Shown piece by piece: positions 45,497 to 57,236 of a DNA stretch of 64,000 bases. This stretch comes from Helichrysum umbraculigerum (Eukaryota > Streptophyta > Magnoliopsida > Asterales > Asteraceae). Where the stretch lies: assembly GCA_949592205.1 (NCBI GenBank), contig CATIUR010000004.1:69041837-69105836 (forward strand). The letters are read 5' to 3'. A program made the translations under genes and the position numbers. Below the pieces are notes generated by a model. That model ran no database searches, was not told where the DNA came from, and saw only the letters and a program-made list of their open reading frames with translations. Position 1 is the stretch's first letter. Each line of letters opens with the position of its first letter.

Positions 45497-47921
45497 TGTA
45501 ACACCCCCGAAATTCACTGTTTTGCGGAAGCATAATTTGGGGTGTTACTAATCAAATATCACATCACAAAGATAAAGTAAACGACATCTATATGCAACGT
45601 TTGTAAATTAGTTACATTCCATAGATATATTGTTTGAAAACTTAGTGTTTTCGTATACAAAAATGTAGTTTCCCTAGAGTCCGCGCGTGTAGCGGGAGAT
45701 TCTATTACATAATCAAAATATACAAAAGATAATGCTAAGAATCTCCGTTAATGCAGTTGTGTTGAAATCATGCGACTCTAGCTAAAAATCCTGGAGTAAT
45801 CCTACTCCATCCGAGTACCTGAGAAAACATGCTAAAAAGTGTCAACCAAAAAGGTTGGTGAATCTCACAGGTTTGTAAGTAATATCAGCTTTGAACACGA
45901 GATTTCATCAGTAATGCCCGCAGGCGTAAAATCAGCAATTTCAATCCAGAAATCGTAAACCAGTATTTGCAATCCCGCAAATGTAAGTAAGTAAGTTTAT
46001 ACCGTTGCCATGAGGCTCATAATCGAAGCTTAACCCGTAAGTAATAAGTTTGCTCCCGTGACATGCTCGTAAATGAGCAAGCATCAGTAACGAATAATTA
46101 GTCACCCGTTTCTACGTGTAAATCAGTACGTGGCAGCGCTACTGCCCCGGGTGGGGAGGGTCATTTCCCTAATGGATCCATTAACTAGTGTTCGCGCTTA
46201 AGTCCATAACTAACGATATATGATGGAGAGACTTCTGTTTGTAAGTAAACTCATGCAATTCCATTTGGTATAGTAAACAGTTTAGTACTTGTGTTCAAGG
46301 AAAATAGTAGTAGCATGTATCTCCCCCAATAAGATAAAACAGTAAAAGTGGGGCCGTAAGACTCACCTGAGTCTTGTAGTAATCAGTTGCAATTAGCAAG
46401 TAGTAAGTAAAGCAAGTAGGTTCTCTGAACCCGTAACCTTCAAATGCCTAATCATATGAAGTTATGTAAGTATGCGTCTCACGAGACGTTTCGTTTAGTT
46501 GTACACAACTAGTATATCCAGTGTTTGTCCGTATGTTTGTAATTGTTTGTTTGTTGGAAAACATGTTTGGCCCGTTGGTGACGGTTTGTAGCAAAAATTC
46601 TAAAATGTTGACTTTGCTACAGTAAATGTGCTACAGTGAATTGCTACAGTAAAATTTGACTTTTTGCTACAGTAACTTTGGCTTTTCTATAGTGAAAATC
46701 CTTTAAAATTTCCAAGTTTTCTGTTTTCTGCGACATAAGCTGCGACACAAGGATTTGTATGCGACACAAGGGTTGTGTCGCATGAAGGATGCGACACAAT
46801 AGCTCTGCGACACAGTGGTTGTGTCGCAAAAAGCTTGCGATGCTAATTCAATAGCGACAGAACGGTTGTGTCGTATTAAATACGACATAGTATGCGACAT
46901 AGAGTGCGACACAATATTGTGTCGCAAAGGTTACGACACTAAAGGATTGGTACGACACAAGGTGCGACAAAACGGGTTTATGCGACACAGCATGCGACAC
47001 AAGGCTTGTGTCGCATGTATGAACACCAGCCCAGAAACTTTCGGGTTTCAAGAATTTTCGACCAAAAACGCAAATCTAACCCATTTTTTAGCTATAAAAT
47101 CGTGTATTCTTCATGTATTAGGTTATATCTAAGTTGTGTACACATCAAAACATCAAAACATTACACCAAATTGAATAGATCTAAGATTTTAGGAATTTCT
47201 TACTTTTGCAAATCGAGCCAAACGGAGGATGAAATGATGAAAACGGTCTTGATATTCTTACTCCACTCGTGATGGTGATTCCGAATATGTAAATTTCGTG
47301 GGTCGGTTTGTATTCCGAAAATTTGGTATGAATTGAGATTGAGAGAGTTTATGTGTGTGTGTATTTTGGAAACAATGAAAATGAGAGGAAGAAGTGGGTG
47401 TGGGTGGGGTTGGCTGATCCAAGAGACAAGGGAGGGGAAAAACGCTCCCTAAATTACAGTGTTTACTCCGTGTCCTAATTGATTAATCGTTTGTTTTTAG
47501 TTCTTAACCAAACAGTTATGTTTAAAAATGTAACTGGAGTGTTTAAATAAAAATACTTTGAAATTAATAATAAAAACATTTGTCGAAATATTTAAATTAT
47601 TAATTTGCGTTAATACGTTTTTGTTGCATTATTTAAATGGCGTCGCGATAAATATAAATAATGTTCGTTCAATTGTGTATTTTATATAACAAAATACATT
47701 TCCATTAATTAAGTTAATTTCTGTCACCAACGTCCAAGTAAATTTATGTCGGAATTCCATCCGGTTACTTTGTACGATTTAACCAAATCGCGTGCGTACA
47801 CATATATATAAATCACCTTATATATACAAATAGAGCCTGTAATTAGTCCTATTACATACTAATTACAACTAGTTACAAATAATTAGGAAAAATTAATTAT
47901 CCTAATTATGCAGGTGTTACA
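45497..47921 (-). repeat. Element D 3' LTR (2425 bp)
   Basis: TGTAACACCC...GGTGTTACA. It contains four GCTACAGT words at 46617-46675 and a dense inverted-repeat array at 46729-47016. ORFs within it are by-products of that array and occur identically in the other LTR. Confidence 0.92.
46729..47016. repeat. TGCGACACAA/TTGTGTCGCA inverted-repeat array in D LTR
   Basis: About 18 copies of GCGACACAA-type words in both orientations over 288 bp. Several form direct palindromes, for example GCGACACAATATTGTGTCGC (46909-46928). The second copy is at 54713-55000 in the 5' LTR. Transcripts would fold strongly. Confidence 0.85.
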
Positions 47922-47931
47922 TTCTCCCCTT
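47922..47931 (-). promoter_or_regulatory. Polypurine tract, element D
   Basis: Minus strand AAGGGGAGAA immediately upstream of the 3' LTR; identical to the B tract. Confidence 0.8.
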
Positions 47932-47954
47932 GTTAAAGAAATTTCGTCCCGAAA

Positions 47955-50900
47955 TTAGTTCGAGTGCACGGACGGTGCGTTGTCTGGGAAGAGATGTGGG
48001 TATTTCCGTCGCATTTGGTCTTCCCGTTCCCAGGTGAACTCAGGACCACGTCTAGAATTCCACCTGACTTTTACGATGGGAATACGACTCTGTTTCAATC
48101 GTTTGACCTCACGGTCCATGATTTCCATAGGTTCCTCGACAAAATGAAGTTTATCATCGATTCGAATTTCGTCGAGCGGTATAATCAGTGTCTCGTCAGA
48201 CAGACATTTCTTCAAGTTAGAAATGTGGAATGTGTTGTGTACGCTACTAAGTTCAGCAGGAAGTTGCAGGCGGTATGCCACTGGACCAATCCTTTCGAGG
48301 ATTTCGAATGGTCCGATGTATCTAGGGTTTAGTTTGCCTCGTTTTCCGAATCGAATGACACCCTTCCACGGTGCCACTTTGAGAAGTACCTTGTCCCCTA
48401 CCTGGAACTCAAGGTGTTTGCGTCTTATGTCAGCATAGCTTTTCTGACGATCACGTGCGGCTTTCAGCCGGTTTTGAATACCGATGATTTTCTCAGTAGT
48501 TTCGTGAATGATTTCTGGACCCATGAGTTGGGAATCTCCTAACTCAGTCCAACAGATAGGTGATCGGCACTTACGCCCTTAGAGTGCCTCGAAGGGTGCA
48601 GCCTTTATGCTGGTATGGTAACTGTTGTTGTACGAAAACTCGCACAACGGTAAGTGATTTTCCCAAGAAGTACCGAAGTCAACTACGCAGGCTCGTAGCA
48701 TATCCTCCAGTGTTTGAATAGTTCGCTCGCTTTGGCCATCGGTTTGCGGGTGATAAGCAGTACTCATATCCAGACGAGTACCAAGAGATTTTTGTAGCGA
48801 TTGCCAAAAGTTAGAAGTAAAACGGCTGTCCCTATCCGAGATGATCAAGATAGGTACACCGTGTCGCGAGATGATTTCTTTGACATAGATGCGAGTCAGA
48901 CGCTCCATCTTGTCGGTTTCCTTGATGGCCAGAAAATGAGCAGATTTCGTGAGACGGTCCACGATCACCCAAATGGTATCGCAACCACTCGAAGTTTTTG
49001 GTAGTTTGGTGATGAAGTCCATTGAAATCTGTTCCCATTTCCATTGAGGAATTTCAGGTTGTTGGAGCAACCCCGAGGGTCTTTGGTGTTCGGCCTTGAC
49101 TTTGGAACAGGTTAGGCATTTACTGACGTACAAGGCAATGTCAGCTTTCATGTTAGGCCACCAATACAACCCTTTGACGTCATGATACATCTTATCAGAA
49201 CCAGAATGTATAGAGTATCGAGATTTGTGAGCTTCAGCCATCACTAAATCTCGCAAGTTTCCGAATTTGGGTAACCACACACGGTTAGAGAAGTATCGAG
49301 TTCCATCGGGTTTGATTTCGAATTGTTTATCCAAGCCTCGCAAGGCTTCATTTTTCAAGTTTTCATCGTTGAGTGCTTCAAGTTGAGCGGTAAGGATTTG
49401 AGCAGGAAGCTCGTTATGAATTGTCATAGAAAGTGCTCGGACTCGAAGGGGTTTCACTCGTTCTTTTCGGCTTAAGGCATCGGCAACTACGTTAGCCTTG
49501 CCCGGATGGTATTTGATCTCGCAGTCGTAGTCACTAAGTAACTCAACCCAGCGACGTTGCCTCATGTTTAGATCCTTCTGATCGAATATGTGTTGGAGAC
49601 TTTTGTGATCAGTGAAGATAGTGCTTTTCGTACCGTAGAGATAATGTCTCCAGATTTTCAATGCGAAGACCACAGCACCTAACTCGAGGTCGTGGGTCGT
49701 ATAGTTTTTCTCGTGGATTTTTAGTTGTCGTGAGGCATAGGCAATGACTTTTTCCCGTTGCATCAACACACAACCAAGTCCTTGGTGTGAGGCGTCGCAG
49801 TAAACTACGAAATCGTCGGTGCCCTCGGGTAAGGACAAGATCGGTGCACTGCAAAGTTTGTTTTTCAATAGTTGGAAAGCTGACTCTTGTTTATCAGTCC
49901 AATCGAACTTCTTATCTTTCTGAGTCAGTGTGGTTAGGGGAACAGCTATTCTTGAAAAGTTTTCGATGAATCGGCGGTAATAACCAGCAAGACCTAAGAA
50001 TTGTCTCACTTCGGTTGGAGTGGTCGGTGACTCCCAGCCCTTGATTGCTTCAATCTTGGCGGGATCAACATGAATTCCTTGGCTGTCAATCACGTGCCCG
50101 AGGAATTGAACGGTTCGAATCCAGAACTCACACTTAGAGAATTTGGCATATAACTCTTCGTGTTTCAGGAGTCTTAGAATGGTTTTCAGATGTTGCGCAT
50201 GTTCCTGCTCGTTGCGAGAGTAAATCAAGATATCATCGATGAACACAATGACGAATTTGTCAAGATATGGTTTGCACACCCGATTCATAAGGTCCATGAA
50301 TACGGCCGGTGCGTTGGTCAACCCGAATGGCATCACTTGGAATTCGTAATGCCCATAACGAGTTCGGAAAGCTGTCTTTGGGATATCATTGTCACGGACT
50401 CGGAGTTGATGATAACCCGACCGTAGATCAATCTTTGAGTAAACACTCGATCCCTGGAGTTGGTCAAATAGGTCATCGATTCTGGGAAGTGGATACCGAT
50501 TCTTTATGGTTAGCTTATTCAGCTCTCGGTAATCGATACACATGCGGAAAGATCCATCTTTCTTTTTCACGAATAAGACCGGAGCTCCCCAAGGCGAGGA
50601 ACTTGGTCGAATGAATCCTCTGTCCAGGAGTTCCTGTAGTTGGTTAGACAACTCCTGCATTTCGGATGGTGCTAAACGGTAAGGGGCTCGTGCCATGGGT
50701 GCAGCTCCAGGCACAAGTTCGATTTGAAATTCAACTTGTCTAGGTGGCGGAAGTCCGGGCAAGTCTTCAGGAAAGACTTCCGGGAAATCCCGCACGATCG
50801 GAACATCCTCAAGTCGCTTCTCCTCCGACTTCTTCTCCGTTACATGTGCGAGGATGACTTGATACCCTTTTCGTAGATATTTTCTCGTTTTCAGACAGGA

Positions 50901-52364
50901 TACAATATTCAGATTCCGTCTACCGGTCTCCCCTTGTAGGACTAAGGTTCCACCGGAGACAAGAGGTATGCGAATGAGTTTGTCATGACAGATGATTTCA
51001 GCTCGGTGCTTGGATAACCAATCCATACCGACAATAATATCGAAGCTGCCGATCTCGACAGGGATTAAATCAATGGAAAACGTTTCGTTCGTGAGGTTAA
51101 GTGTACAGTTGTGTATGATGCTATCAGTCTCAATCAGTTTGCCGTTAGCTAATTCTACAATGTATTTAGCATCTAAGGCAGTGGGAGTTATATCAAGTAA
51201 ATGGCTAAATTTCTCAGAAATGAAGCTTCTATCGGCACCGGTATCAAATAATACAGAAGCAGTAAGGTCGTTGAGAAGGAACGTACCCGTCACGACATTC
51301 GGGTCTTGTCTGGCTTCCCCAGCCTTGATAACGAATGCTCTACCACGAGCAGGGTTGTTGTTGTTTTTCAGCTTTGGGCAATCTTTCTTGAAGTGCCCTG
51401 AATTTCCGCACCCAAAGCAGGCCTTTGGTGCATTGGTGTTGGGGGTAGAAATGTTGGTTCGGCAATCCTTGGCTAGATGCACGAACTGTTTGCAGTTGGA
51501 GCAAGGGCAAGAACCGTCATGATGGCGGCTGCATTTGGAACAGTAAGGCTTGTTCCCGCTGTACCCTTTCTTTTCCGAAGTCCCCGATGAATAAGCCTTA
51601 ATGTACTCAGGCTTTTTGTTGGAGGTTTGGTTGGATGAGTTGGGGTTACCTTCCCACTTGCGTTTGTTGTTTGCAGATGGGGTTGAAGTTGTGCCGCGGC
51701 GGACAGAATTTGCCGTTAACTCATGGGCCATACGGATGGCGCTCTGAATAGTACCCGGTTTGGAAGAAGTTACCAGGTCTTGGAGTCTCTCAGGAAGACC
51801 ATCAACGAATTTCTCGATCCTCTTATACTCAGGATCGACCATGGTTGGGCACAGAAGTGCCAGTTGGTGGAAACGGTTGGTATAACCGGTGATGTCATCA
51901 CCCTGCATCTTGTGGTTCCAGAATTCCATTTCCAGCTGTTTCAATTCATCCCTGGGGCAGTACTCGCCCCTCAACATCTCCTTCAACTCCTCCCACGGGA
52001 GTTTGTAAGCATTAGCAACACCCACAGTCTGGGCATAGGTGTTCCACCAGGTGAGTGCGGTGTCAGTAAAAGTACTAACGGAGAACTTAACTTTGTCTCC
52101 TTCCGCACAGTTGCAGATCAGAAATACGGATTCGACTTTCTCGATCCAGCGTACTAGACCGATAGCTCCCTCAGTACCTGCAAAGTTTAGAGGTTTGCAG
52201 TTCTGAAAGTCTTTGTATGAACAGGGTTTAGCAGTAGGGGTTTCAGCGGCATCGCTGTTCCTCGTGGAATTTGGTGGAGTATTCCGAGCCAAGGCTTCAG
52301 TAATAGCCTGGGTTATAAGGGAGGTAATCTGGGCATCGGTGTATGGTCTTGTCTTTGGCGGCAT
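47955..52364 (-). CDS. Gag-Pol polyprotein of element D with chromodomain (one nonsense codon)
   Basis: A single frame of 1470 codons from ATG 52362-52364 to the stop at 47955, broken only by TAA at 48579-48581 (codon 1262), where B has Tyr. Domains in order: capsid (GTEGAIGLVRWIEKVESVF), two CCHC knuckles (CSNCKQFVHLAKDC, CFGCGNSGHFKKDC), protease (LFDTGADRSFIS), RT (MCIDYRELNKLT; IDLRSGYHQLRV; FIDDILIYS), RNase H (YCDASHQGLGCVL; TDHKSL), integrase (zinc region ending CLTCSKVKAEHQ; MDFITKLP; ISDRDSRFTS; YHPQTDGQSERTIQ) and a C-terminal chromodomain (KVRWNSRRGPEFTWERED). This is the standard Ty3 plant chromovirus order. The stop removes the integrase C-terminus and chromodomain, which guide integration to heterochromatin. 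All catalytic residues I checked are present. Confidence 0.92.
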
Positions 52365-52652
52365 GATTCTTCAATAAAAGAAATGAAGATACATGAGATT
52401 TTGTAGGAACTTGTAATTGTCACAGATGTACATGTATAAAAGCAGTAATACATAACATCAACATGGAAAAATGACAATTATTATGAGTTGAAATATCAAG
52501 AAATATTTGATGGGTAATGCGAGTTCAAAGGTTACATCCTACAGAGATATTACAAAAGGTGTCGGGAATTGTTACATCCGACTAGTTTATAGAGTAGCGC
52601 TAGATAGTCATTAGATTACGAGAAAGATTACAAGATAAAGGCTACACTAGTC

Positions 52653-53159
52653 TTAATGTAGATTACTTTGTTCCATCAGCGCGACAAGGCGGTCCACGGT
52701 TTCTGCTAGTCGGTTGGTCTGCCTGGCATTGTCTTCAAGCAAAGCCAGTCGTTGTGCTAGTGCACGAGAGTGATCCTCAGTCTCCTGTGAACGTTGTTCA
52801 CATTCCTCTAGTCGGTTTCTTACAAGTTCATCCGCACCTAATTCGGCGGTCATTGAGTCCTGAATTATGCTTACAGAGAGGTTGGTATCTTCTTGTTCTC
52901 GCTGGAGTTGGGATATGTGATCAAGTGCCTGGCGAAGCAGGTAGGTCATTCGGAGTTGTTCCCGTTCGAGATGTTCGAGCCTTTGCTCCTGACGGTGAAG
53001 TTGGGTAGCCAACACTGGCATCGTGAGGTGTGCCGAGTTCTGAGAGTTATGAACAGGATAGGGGCTGGTTCGAGGTGACCTTGTGTTCCTCCTGGCTTCT
53101 CATGGGTTCCGTGACCCATGTGAGTGAGAGTGTGACGGATTAGGTGGTATGTTTTCCAT
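52653..53159 (-). pseudogene. Upstream coiled-coil ORF of element D (one nonsense codon)
   Basis: Homologue of the B upstream ORF. From ATG 53157-53159 the frame runs 169 codons to 52653 with one TGA at 53100-53102 (codon 20), probably a CGA-to-TGA change. An internal ATG at 53019-53021 still gives 122 aa covering the coiled coil (LHRQEQRLEHLEREQ; LEECEQRSQETEDHSRALAQRL). The first 45 codons resemble B only weakly. It is in sense with gag, 288 nt upstream of it. Function unknown. Confidence 0.7.
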
Positions 53160-53465
53160 TCCTATGGCAGAGTGTAAGTAAGACGAGGCTAATATATATA
53201 TACATATATCATATCCAGCCTAGTGTCTAGCACGTATCAAGTAATGGTCCGGTTCTCTCGTGGTCAGAGTCAACTAACGTATCCCCGTTCAACATATTCA
53301 TTTCAGACCTTACATCATCTTTCCTTAATTGCACATAGTTGATCAGGCTATGTTAAATTAAAGTCGTATGCTGTAATTCCTGAACCAGTCATGTCTAATA
53401 AGAGAATACTGCCTAACGGTCATAGTCTAGGCCCACTAAATGCAACCTAGTTCACTATAACCTTA

Positions 53466-53478
53466 GGCTCTGATACCA
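53466..53478 (-). other. Primer-binding site, element D (initiator tRNA-Met)
   Basis: Minus strand TGGTATCAGAGCC, 3 nt from the 5' LTR. Confidence 0.9.
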
Positions 53479-53481
53479 ATC

Positions 53482-55905
53482 TGTAACACCCCCGAAATTC
53501 ACTGTTTTGCGGAAGCATAATTTGGGGTGTTACTAATCAAATATCACAGCACAAAGATAAAGTAAACGACATCTATATGCAACGTTTGTAAATTAGTTAC
53601 ATTCCATAGATATATTGTTTGAAAACTTAGTGTTTTCGTATACAAAAATGTAGTTTCCCTAGAGTCCGCGCGTGTAGCGGGAGATTCTATTACATAATCA
53701 AAATATACAAAAGATAATGCTAAGAATCTCCGTTAATGCAGTTGTGTTGAAATCATGCGACTCTAGCTAAAAATCCTGGAGTAATCCTACTCCATCCGAG
53801 TACCTGAGAAAACATGCTAAAAAGTGTCAACCAAAAAGGTTGGTGAATCTCACAGGTTTGTAAGCAATATCAGCTTTGAACACGAGATTTCATCAGTAAT
53901 GCCCGCAGGCGTAAAATCAGCAATTTCAATCCAGAAATCGTAAACCAGTATTTGCAATCCGCAAATGTAAGTAAGTAAGTTTATACCGTTGCCATGAGGC
54001 TCATAATCGAAGCTTAACCCGTAAGTAATAAGTTTGCTCCCGTGACATGCTCGTAAATGAGCAAGCATCAGTAACGAATAATTAGTCACCCGTTTCTACG
54101 TGTAAATCAGTACGTGGCAGCGCTACTGCCCCGGGTGGGGAGGGTCATTTCCCTAATGGATCCATTAACTAGTGTTCGCGCTTAAGTCCATAACTAACGA
54201 TATATGATGGAGAGACTTCTGTTTGTAAGTAAACTCATGCAATTACATTTGGTATAGTAAACAGTTTAGTACTTGTGTTCAAGGAAAATAGTAGTAGCAT
54301 GTATCTCCCCCAATAAGATAAAACAGTAAAAGTGGGGCCGTAAGACTCACCTGAGTCTTGTAGTAATCAGTTGCAATTAGCAAGTAGTAAGTAAAGCAAG
54401 TAGGTTCTCTGAACCCGTAACCTTCAAATGCCTAATCATATGAAGTTATGTAAGTATGCGTCTCACGAGACGTTTCGTTTAGTTGTACACAACTAGTATA
54501 TCCAGTGTTTGTCCGTATGTTTGTAATTGTTTGTTTGTTGGAAAACATGTTTGGCCCGTTGGTGACGGTTTGTAGCAAAAATTCTAAAATGTTGACTTTG
54601 CTACAGTAAATGTGCTACAGTGAATTGCTACAGTAAAATTTGACTTTTTGCTACAGTAACTTTGGCTTTTCTATAGTGAAAATCCTTTAAAATTTCCAAG
54701 TTTTCTGTTTTCTGCGACATAAGCTGCGACACAAGGATTTGTATGCGACACAAGGGTTGTGTCGCATGAAGGATGCGACACAATAGCTCTGCGACACAGT
54801 GGTTGTGTCGCAAAAAGCTTGCGATGCTAATTCAATAGCGACAGAACGGTTGTGTCGTATTAAATACGACATAGTATGCGACATAGAGTGCGACACAATA
54901 TTGTGTCGCAAAGGTTACGACACTAAAGGATTGGTACGACACAAGGTGCGACAAAACGGGTTTATGCGACACAGCATGCGACACAAGGCTTGTGTCGCAT
55001 GTATGAACACCAGCCCAGAAACTTTCGGGTTTCAAGAATTTTCGACCAAAAACGCAAATCTAACCCATTTTTTAGCTATAAAATCGTGTATTCTTCATGT
55101 ATTAGGTTATATCTAAGTTGTGTACACATCAAAACATCAAAACATTACACCAAATTGAATAGATCTAAGATTTTAGGAATTTCTTACTTTTGCAAATCGA
55201 GCCAAACGGAGGATGAAATGATGAAAACGGTCTTGATATTCTTGCTCCACTCGTGATGGTGATTCCGAATATGTAAATTTCGTGGGTCGGTTTGTATTCC
55301 GAAAATTTGGTATGAATTGAGATTGAGAGAGTTTATGTGTGTGTGTATTTTGGAAACAATGAAAATGAGAGGAAGAAGTGGGTGTGGGTGGGGTTGGCTG
55401 ATCCAAGAGACAAGGGAGGGGAAAAACGCTCCCTAAATTACAGTGTTTACTCCGTGTCCTAATTGATTAATCGTTTGTTTTTAGTTCTTAACCAAACAGT
55501 TATGTTTAAAAATGTAACTGGAGTGTTTAAATAAAAATACTTTGAAATTAATAATAAAAACATTTGTCGAAATATTTAAATTATTAATTTGCGTTAATAC
55601 GTTTTTGTTGCATTATTTAAATGGCGTCGCGATAAATATAAATAATGTTCGTTCAATTGTGTATTTTATATAACAAAATACATTTCCATTAATTAAGTTA
55701 ATTTCTGTCACCAACGTCCAAGTAAATTTATGTCGGAATTCCATCCGGTTACTTTGTACGATTTAACCAAATCGCGTGCGTACACATATATATAAATCAC
55801 CTTATATATACAAATAGAGCCTGTAATTAGTCCTATTACATACTAATTACAACTAGTTACAAATAATTAGGAAAAATTAATTATCCTAATTATGCAGGTG
55901 TTACA
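53482..55905 (-). repeat. Element D 5' LTR (2424 bp)
   Basis: Near-identical to 45497-47921. The indel is at 53957, where the other copy has an extra C (45970 region). Carries the array at 54713-55000. Confidence 0.92.
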
Positions 55906-55910
55906 CTTGC

Positions 55911-56818
55911 TTCCAATCCTTTGTGTTCTTGCTCTTGATGATGATGAATGTCGATTAAGATGATGATGTAAGGGGGTTTCTTACTGATTTTTGGAGAGGA
56001 GAGGAGGAAGAGTTTGAGAGAAAAAGAGGAAATGATGGAAGGTGTTTGTGTGTGTAAGTGAAGAATGAAAGTGGAGTATGGTTTTTGGTTATTCAAACAA
56101 GCAAAAGGAGATGGATGGGGGTGTGAGGGGGCAGCCGGTTTTTAGGGGCCCCACCAAAGTGTGGGAGTCCCAAATTTTCGTTCCCCAATTTGTGCCCCGT
56201 GCGGTGTTCGTTTCCTTGCCCGTTTCGACGTATTTTTAGACGTTTAACGATTTATACACGCGTTTAAATAACGATTCGAATTTCGATATTTTTGATTGAA
56301 GTATTTATTAAAATACTTAAAAACATTAATAAAAATGTTCCGTTTATTTATTGACCTCGATTTGCATGATCGTTTTACGGAGGTTTAATCGCGTGACGTT
56401 TAAACTAGACGTTTTTGATATCGATTCAAGATACGATATTTTTAATGAAAGTTTTACTCGAAATGATATATTTTAAACTTATAAAATATATTTTGGTTCT
56501 CATTTGATTGTCGGGCGCGTTCCGCGCGTTTGTGATACTTTATACGATACGTTTTACATGTTAAATATTATCGACATAATATTTAGAGATTTTTGAGTTT
56601 ATTAAATAATTTCACATTATTTAACATTTTGTTCACCAACGTCCGTATTAATGATGTCGGAATCCATCCGAATATGTAAATGCACGATTTAACCAAATCG
56701 CGTGCGTGTGTATAATAATATATCAATACACATAATGATACACATAATTAATCCTAATTACATGTATTAACAAAATGATTAGGCACTAATAACTAGCCCT
56801 AATTGGTCGGGTGTCACA
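55911..56818 (-). repeat. Element B 5' LTR, fragment 2
   Basis: Resumes the B right LTR after D and ends GGGTGTCACA followed by the ACCGT duplication. It matches 22053-22965 with scattered differences. Non-coding. Confidence 0.9.
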
Positions 56819-57010
56819 ACCGTCGTGAGGAACGACCCTGGATCATCCTTGCCACTTACTAGTATCAGGTACTCGTACCTAGTATCAATACGTTGTTCGG
56901 AAGGAGTAGGTCCCGACAATTATAAATTCAAAACTACCCATGATGCCGCCGTAAGCGTGAGGTCTGCAACGATAGGAAACGATTCCTGACCGACCATTTG
57001 GGGCGCATCA
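56819..57010 (+). repeat. Element E 5' LTR, fragment 3 (LTR end)
   Basis: Continues the E LTR from 12452. It matches the end of the A LTR (GATCATCCTT, ACTAGTATCAGGTACT) and ends GCGCATCA at 57010. Confidence 0.85.
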
Positions 57011-57016
57011 AGTTTT

Positions 57017-57033
57017 TGACGCCGCTGCCGGGG
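57017..57033 (+). other. Primer-binding site, element E (tRNA-Asp type, mutated)
   Basis: TGACGCCGCTGCCGGGG, 6 nt after the LTR; one change (TGG to TGA) from the A and C sites. Confidence 0.75.
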
Positions 57034-57236
57034 ACGGTAGCACGATTTGGAGCTTGTTTAGATAAATTAGTTTTTAAGAGATCCTTTTGACTAGGATTCA
57101 CCATCCCTGTCATAAGTTACTTTCTGCCCGTAGATTAGCGTAGCTTAATTAACTTAGCATAGTTTAGATTAAATTCCCTTCTCACCTTAATCTTAATTCT
57201 TAAACCTTCTTCGTGTGTTCTCTAAAAACTTGGGAA

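Larger units (their letters stand above)
45497..55905 (-). mobile_element. Element D: young chromodomain Ty3 retrotransposon
   Basis: A 10.4 kb element with LTRs 45497-47921 and 53482-55905 (2425 and 2424 bp; I count about four substitutions and one 1-bp indel) and TSD CTTGC (45492-45496, 55906-55910). Minus strand order: LTR, tRNA-Met primer site, coiled-coil ORF, gag-pol with chromodomain, PPT, LTR. Each ORF has one nonsense codon. It is related to B in ORFs and in parts of the LTR (shared GATTTAACCAAATCGCGTGC). Confidence 0.94.
12453..56818 (-). mobile_element. Element B: decayed chromodomain Ty3 retrotransposon hosting C, S and D
   Basis: Begins TGTCGCACCC and ends GGGTGTCACA with TSD ACCGT at 12448-12452 and 56819-56823. 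Removing C, S and D and their duplicated target sites leaves about 12.0 kb, with LTRs of about 3094 and 3095 bp. It reads on the minus strand: 5' LTR at right, tRNA-Met primer site, upstream coiled-coil ORF, gag-pol with chromodomain, PPT, 3' LTR at left. Multiple stops and a frameshift make it inactive. By family it is Tekay/Del-like, inferred from the chromodomain, long LTRs and tRNA-Met priming. Confidence 0.9.

Noticed and set aside
46617..47016. CRISPR-like appearance of regularly repeated short words
   Set aside because: Units are degenerate, in both orientations and without uniform spacers, inside a plant LTR; there are no cas genes.
46644..47272. Cys/His/Arg-rich ORFs in the D LTR (also 54628-55256)
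   Set aside because: They are translations of the GCGACACAA inverted-repeat array in several frames, identical in both LTRs by descent.
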